DNA of 64,000 nucleotides, taken from Clostridia bacterium. GTDB lineage: Bacteria > Bacillota > Clostridia > Oscillospirales > Acutalibacteraceae. The notes below the pieces were generated by a model that saw nothing but the letters and a program-made list of their open reading frames with translations, was not told the DNA's origin and ran no database searches. Where the stretch lies: positions 80,302 to 144,301 of the forward strand of contig JAFRUO010000025.1 of assembly GCA_017438845.1 (NCBI GenBank). Reading direction: 5' to 3'. Every line of letters starts with the position of its first letter. Position 1 is the first letter of the stretch. Of the stretch, positions 60,751-64,000 are shown piece by piece. The position numbers and the translations under genes were made by a program.

Positions 60751-61743
60751 TTACGCTTTTTCAAAATCGGATTTAATAAAGATTTTAGCTCCCAGCATTA
60801 CGCAAAGGAACATTGTTGTTCCGCCTACGAGAACGTCGGAGAAGAAGTGAGCTCCGCAGACGATTCTGCTTACCGCAACAAGGCCGGTAAAGCCGACGGA
60901 TACGGCAAGAAGAATAATCTTCCACTTAACGTTGTCGTATTTTTTGAGAAGCTTGGGCAGGCAGAGAAGCAGGTACATAGCCGCAGCGGCGTTTGTGTGA
61001 CCCGAGGGGAAGGACTTGAAGCCGTCCTTGAAGTGGCTGACAGCCTTTGCGCCGTCCTTGGCAAAGAAGTTTGCAAGCGCGGCGTATACGGGGTCGTCAT
61101 AGCTCGGCATATCCGATTTCTGATACCAGTTCTTGAAAAGGTTGAAGTTGTCGAGTATCCACATGCTTCTGTATCTCGGGCGGCACATAACGTCCTTGAC
61201 AATAAGGTTGATGATAATGTTTGAAAGAGCCGCCGAGAAGATGATTATAAACGACCACTTTAAAAGCGCCGCAGCCGTCTTGTCGTCAAGCTTTGAAAAA
61301 TGCAGGCATATAAGCTCCGCAATTGCCGCAGCCGCAATCATAAAGGCGATTTTGATAAAGATTTTGTCAAAAACGATGTCGTCGCCGTAATGCTTTTTAA
61401 GGTAGTGAACAACGTCCTGAACAACGTAGACCATAGCGCCGACGCTGATAAGGTTTGCAAGAATGCTTCCGGGAATTCGCAGAAAGGTATTTTTGCTTCT
61501 TTTGGTGTTTGCAAAAATAATTGCACACGCAATCGACAGGAAAATATATGTCGGAGTAGAGCCGATGCTCGCAAAAACTGCGCCGAAAGTATTGGTGGTA
61601 AAGTACTGACCCGGCTGGAGCCTCACAAGCTTTTCGCTTATCTGCATATCAGTGAAGGTTGCGGTAATAAGTAAGCCTGCAAAAATAACAATAAACAGGC
61701 AAATGCTTATTACGGTATTTCTTTTGGAATTGGTGTTTCCCAT
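60751..61743 (-). CDS. PAP2-family membrane phosphatase
   Basis: A 330-residue integral membrane protein with about seven helices. Its PAP2 motifs are CRPRYR, SFPSGHTNAAA and SRIVCGAHFFSDVLVG, giving the usual His/Asp phosphatase site on the outer face. Members dephosphorylate phosphatidate, undecaprenyl diphosphate or similar lipids. Single gene. Confidence 0.9.
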   Translation of the reverse strand: MGNTNSKRNTVISICLFIVIFAGLLITATFTDMQISEKLVRLQPGQYFTTNTFGAVFASIGSTPTYIFLSIACAIIFANTKRSKNTFLRIPGSILANLISVGAMVYVVQDVVHYLKKHYGDDIVFDKIFIKIAFMIAAAAIAELICLHFSKLDDKTAAALLKWSFIIIFSAALSNIIINLIVKDVMCRPRYRSMWILDNFNLFKNWYQKSDMPSYDDPVYAALANFFAKDGAKAVSHFKDGFKSFPSGHTNAAAAMYLLLCLPKLLKKYDNVKWKIILLAVSVGFTGLVAVSRIVCGAHFFSDVLVGGTTMFLCVMLGAKIFIKSDFEKA

Positions 61744-61773
61744 TGTATCCCTCTTTTCTTGGTTTATGAAAAC

Positions 61774-61802
61774 ATTTTAGCACAAGACGGAAAATATTAC
61801 AA
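61774..61802 (-). promoter_or_regulatory. Promoter of the PAP2 gene
   Basis: Minus strand TTGTAA (61797-61802) and TAAAAT (61774-61779), spacing 17 bp. Confidence 0.6.
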
Positions 61803-61837
61803 GACATCAAATAAGCAGAGATTTAAGCTTTATCAGA

Positions 61838-61866
61838 TTGACAAAGTCATATTAATTTGATAAAAT
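61838..61866 (+). promoter_or_regulatory. Promoter of tRNA-Arg
   Basis: TTGACA (61838-61843) and TAAAAT (61861-61866), spacing 17 bp, 17 bp before the tRNA. Confidence 0.8.
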
Positions 61867-61883
61867 ACCCTTTGCAACAATAT

Positions 61884-61960
61884 GCGCCAGTAGCTCAGCA
61901 GGATAGAGCGTCCGCCTCCTAAGCGGAAGGTCGGGGATTCGAATTCCTCCTGGCGCGCCA
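61884..61960 (+). tRNA. tRNA-Arg(CCU)
   Basis: A full cloverleaf: acceptor GCGCCAG/CTGGCGC, D-arm GCTC-AGCAGGATA-GAGC, anticodon stem TCCGC/GCGGA with loop CTCCTAA (anticodon CCT), T-arm GGGGA-TTCGAAT-TCCTC, discriminator G and encoded CCA. It decodes AGG. It has its own promoter, and an accessory-looking region follows it. Confidence 0.97.
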
Positions 61961-61983
61961 CAAAAAAGCCACCCTTGGGAGGA

Positions 61984-62205
61984 CCTTCGTAAAGAAGGTT
62001 CTCCCAGTTAAATTAATCCTTGCGGATTAGTGAAATGTTCTTTCAGAACGTGAAATTGCTTCGCAGTGAAATATGCCTGCGGCATGTTAAGGATTAATTT
62101 AATTTCACATCGAGCAACGCGAGATATTTCACAATTTGTTAAAGCAAATTATTTCACATTGCGTCAGCAATATTTCATTAATGACAGACTGAACTTTCTT
62201 TCGGT
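61984..62205. repeat. Array of short hairpins with TGAAAT/ATTTCA spacers
   Basis: A 14-bp inverted pair, TTAAATTAATCCTT (62008-62021) and AAGGATTAATTTAA (62089-62102), encloses three small hairpins spaced by TGAAAT words; further hairpins separated by ATTTCA words continue to about 62180. Examples: CCTTC/GAAGG, AATCC/GGATT, GTTCT/AGAAC, ATGCC/GGCAT, AATTTG/CAAATT, TTGC/GCAA. No gene. It may be a mobile non-coding repeat or a structured RNA. Confidence 0.65.
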
Positions 62206-62335
62206 CTGTTCTTTCTTTTCCGGATTTGACAGTACAAATCCTATGCTCGCTGCAGTCTGTGACATATTTGCTTGCTCTGCGAAAAATGCTATGATATAAT
62301 GTATGTGTAAGTCTTAATTGCAGGAGAAGATTTTG

Positions 62336-62728
62336 ATGGACAGAATATGGATGGATTTATATAACGCAGCTAAAGCAGTACAAAATCCAAGAGAACTTTC
62401 CGAACGAGTCTATGCAGGAGGCGTTGCTGCGGCAATTGAAAGCACAAGTGGAAATATTTACACAGGCGTATGTGTTGACACCTCATGTACTCTTGGAATA
62501 TGTGCGGAGCGTAACGCTTTGTTTAATATGATTACTAACGGCGAAAACAAGGTGCGGCGTATTCTTGCTATTATGCCGGATGGAACGACAGGTGCACCTT
62601 GCGGCGCTTGCAGGGAATTATTGAAGCAATTAATGTTTGAAAGTAGTCAGAAAGTCGAAATTATGTTAGATTATAAGCAAGAAAAGATTGTAACCCTTAG
62701 CGAGTTAACACCGGAATGGTGGCTATAA
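62336..62728 (+). CDS. Cytidine deaminase-family protein
   Basis: A 130-residue zinc deaminase. The active site is ICAERNALFN (CAE with the catalytic Glu) and APCGACRELL, typical of small tetrameric cytidine or blasticidin-S deaminases. I chose ATG 62336, with AGGAGAAG before it. The sequence between the motifs differs from housekeeping Cdd, and the gene lies in the accessory patch after tRNA-Arg, so the substrate could be a nucleoside or a nucleoside antibiotic. Confidence 0.85.
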   Translation: MDRIWMDLYNAAKAVQNPRELSERVYAGGVAAAIESTSGNIYTGVCVDTSCTLGICAERNALFNMITNGENKVRRILAIMPDGTTGAPCGACRELLKQLMFESSQKVEIMLDYKQEKIVTLSELTPEWWL

Positions 62729-62749
62729 ACATAGATTAGTTAATGAAGC

Positions 62750-62787
62750 AAGAAGGTTGACTGACAAACAATCAGTCAACCTTCTTT
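62750..62787 (+). terminator. Terminator of the deaminase gene
   Basis: AAGAAGGTTGACTGA and TCAGTCAACCTTCTT form a perfect 15-bp stem. Confidence 0.85.
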
Positions 62788-62866
62788 ATTAAGGTCACCC
62801 TTGCCAATTTTTAAGTACTGGAAACAAAAAACAGATATTATCTGCTTTATAAATTGTAATTTATCT

Positions 62867-63634
62867 TTACGAATTATAAAATTTAAAGTATTTTTCTAAA
62901 TTAGCTAAAATATATTCTGCATTGTGATGACCTTCAAAAAGATTAAATTTAACATCAACATTTTTTTCTTTTAAAATACCATATAGTTTTTCACAAGCTA
63001 TATAAAACCTTCCTTCATCATTGTTTCCATCATCTAAATAAATTTTCAAATTATTTACATCTCTACTTTGTGCAATAGAAATTGGATCATATTTTTTCCA
63101 TATTCCTTCATTTTCAAAATAACATTCATCTTCATCTGCATAACTCATATCTATCGCTGGCATATGTCCTCCATTTTTCGAAAACAAATCTTGATGCCTC
63201 AATCCATTATGTAGTGCAATATATCCTCCAGATGATATTCCTCCAATATATCTATTATCTCTATTGGAAATCGTTTTATAGTTTTTATCTATATATGGTA
63301 TTACTTCTTTAATTAAATAGTCTTCATATAGTCCTAAATGTACCATTCCATATTTTCCTCGAACTTCTTTATAATTGATAGATGAATTTATTCCTCTACT
63401 ATTATCTATATTAGGACTTACAATAATCATCGGCTGAATTATTTTTTCTTTTATTAACTTTGAAGCAACGTAATCAAGTTTTAATTGTTGTAATATATTT
63501 TCATTACCGGTTCTTCCGTGAAGAAAATATAAAACAGGCAAATTAACATCTTTGTATTCTTCTGGGACATATATAGCAATATTCATTTCTTTGCATAATG
63601 CATTACTATAAATTTGAATTTTATCTATTTTCAA
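62867..63634 (-). CDS. Esterase D-like alpha/beta hydrolase
   Basis: A 255-residue hydrolase of the esterase (PF00756) type. YFLHGRTGNE marks the oxyanion region, IGGISSGGYIAL holds the catalytic Ser and FEGHHNAEYI the His. There is no signal peptide, so it is cytosolic. Its strong AT bias and codon use differ clearly from the core genes around it, which suggests recent transfer from a low-GC Firmicute. TAGGAGGTAG precedes the ATG. Substrate unknown. Confidence 0.85.
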   Translation of the reverse strand: MKIDKIQIYSNALCKEMNIAIYVPEEYKDVNLPVLYFLHGRTGNENILQQLKLDYVASKLIKEKIIQPMIIVSPNIDNSRGINSSINYKEVRGKYGMVHLGLYEDYLIKEVIPYIDKNYKTISNRDNRYIGGISSGGYIALHNGLRHQDLFSKNGGHMPAIDMSYADEDECYFENEGIWKKYDPISIAQSRDVNNLKIYLDDGNNDEGRFYIACEKLYGILKEKNVDVKFNLFEGHHNAEYILANLEKYFKFYNS

Positions 63635-63818
63635 AATTCTACCTCCTATACAAATTACTATTTATCTATCAATTATATCATACCACAGAATTTGCCTTTT
63701 TGATTCACATGCAATAAACTAATTTTTAATTCGACTTACTAACCACATACCTCCATGCGGTGGTCTTTTTTTGCGGCGAATTCAGTCGGGAGGAAGAAAA
63801 AACGGGGTCTCCAAAAAA
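63635..63818. other. Non-coding gap before asnA
   Basis: Contains the esterase promoter region and, at about 63742-63768, an ACCAC/GTGGT hairpin followed by seven T on the plus strand. No plus-strand gene ends here, so this may be a remnant terminator. Confidence 0.4.
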
Positions 63819-63845
63819 GCTCCTCTGTGTAAGAGGAGCCTTTTA
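63819..63845 (-). terminator. Terminator of asnA
   Basis: GCTCCTCT and AGAGGAGC form an 8-bp stem; TTTTTT follows on the minus strand. Confidence 0.85.
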
Positions 63846-63853
63846 CTTTTATT

Positions 63854-64000
63854 TTACAAAAGAATAATCCCGTGCTGTTTGCAGTCCTCTCTCATTTCAT
63901 CGCTCCAGACGGCGCACTGCACCTCGCCGATATGAGCCTTCTGGAGAAGCAGCATACAAAGCCTTGACTGTCCTATGCCGCCGCCGATTGTAAGCGGCAG
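63854..64000 (-). CDS. asnA: Aspartate-ammonia ligase (AsnA), C-terminal part, cut by window edge
   Basis: The last 48 codons of a minus-strand gene that continues past the right edge. The class II aminoacyl-tRNA-synthetase-like motif 3, [14 protein letters not shown], is followed by the AsnA-specific [10 protein letters not shown]. AsnA makes asparagine from aspartate, ammonia and ATP. Confidence 0.9.
   Translation of the reverse strand: MPLTIGGGIGQSRLCMLLLQKAHIGEVQCAVWSDEMREDCKQHGIILL

Noticed and set aside
61984..62205. CRISPR array
   Set aside because: The repeated words are only 6 nt and the intervals are themselves hairpins of differing length; no repeat-spacer pattern and no cas genes.
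63742..63768. tRNA 3' end or gene terminator on the plus strand
   Set aside because: The hairpin plus T-run looks like a terminator, but no plus-strand gene ends here and no T-arm is present, so no specific feature was called.

Overview
The window looks like a piece of a Gram-positive, Clostridia-type chromosome, probably a gut Oscillospirales/Ruminococcaceae-like commensal. The signs are a PolC-type replicase, the linked pyrH-frr-uppS-cdsA-dxr-rseP-ispG-polC block, S-layer-homology (SLH) surface proteins, MEP isoprenoid genes, AsnA, pyruvate phosphate dikinase and several small families common in that group. The genus cannot be fixed from sequence alone.

Bases 1-12053 are an accessory, mosaic island. 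It holds a tyrosine recombinase, an excisionase-like HTH protein, a relaxase with MobC and an oriT-like region, a Ser/Thr kinase-FHA pair, three GNAT acetyltransferases, a frameshifted methyltransferase, and an AT-rich radical-SAM RiPP locus. The island ends exactly at a tRNA-Gln(CUG) 3' half (12010-12053), which begins at the anticodon loop and is followed by its terminator. This is what an attR left by a tRNA-targeting integrase looks like.

The most interesting part is 9302-11824: a radical SAM enzyme, a 39-residue cysteine-free precursor peptide (10311-10430), a PqqD-like recognition protein, and a membrane-anchored coiled-coil protein. No transporter or protease is present. An 86-bp segment just upstream of this operon recurs inverted (73/86 identical) just upstream of the divergent kinase-FHA operon. 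This suggests that the two operons share a regulator and may form one system that was later split by acetyltransferase/methyltransferase cargo.

Bases 12524-29882 are core or near-core metabolism: an M29 aminopeptidase, an aldo/keto reductase with ferredoxin domain, a sugar-acid operon (PfkB kinase, 6-phosphogluconate dehydrogenase, HAD phosphatase, LarA-like nickel racemase/epimerase), a HAD-Gfo/Idh pair, an MBL-fold protein, TrmO, DUF5662, TPR-DUF4037 and a zinc-ribbon membrane trio. Bases 29917-32671 encode a large secreted CHAP-lectin-SLH protein behind a structured 200-nt leader that ends in a perfect intrinsic terminator, a candidate attenuator. Bases 32926-37672 hold HlyIII, GNAT, an alpha/beta hydrolase and PpdK.

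Bases 37894-50217 form a ten-gene leftward unit from pyrH to an M20 peptidase. It includes a PolC that lacks the usual inserted proofreading exonuclease. Bases 50298-53175 are a hexosamine kinase/GH35 beta-galactosidase pair. Next come class II aldolase, a cyclase, an FAD oxidoreductase, a small Cys-rich protein, a repeat-filled gap, a second SLH protein (leucine-rich repeats), MalQ and a PAP2 phosphatase. After tRNA-Arg(CCU) there is a hairpin array, a cytidine deaminase, a very AT-rich esterase and the 3' end of asnA.
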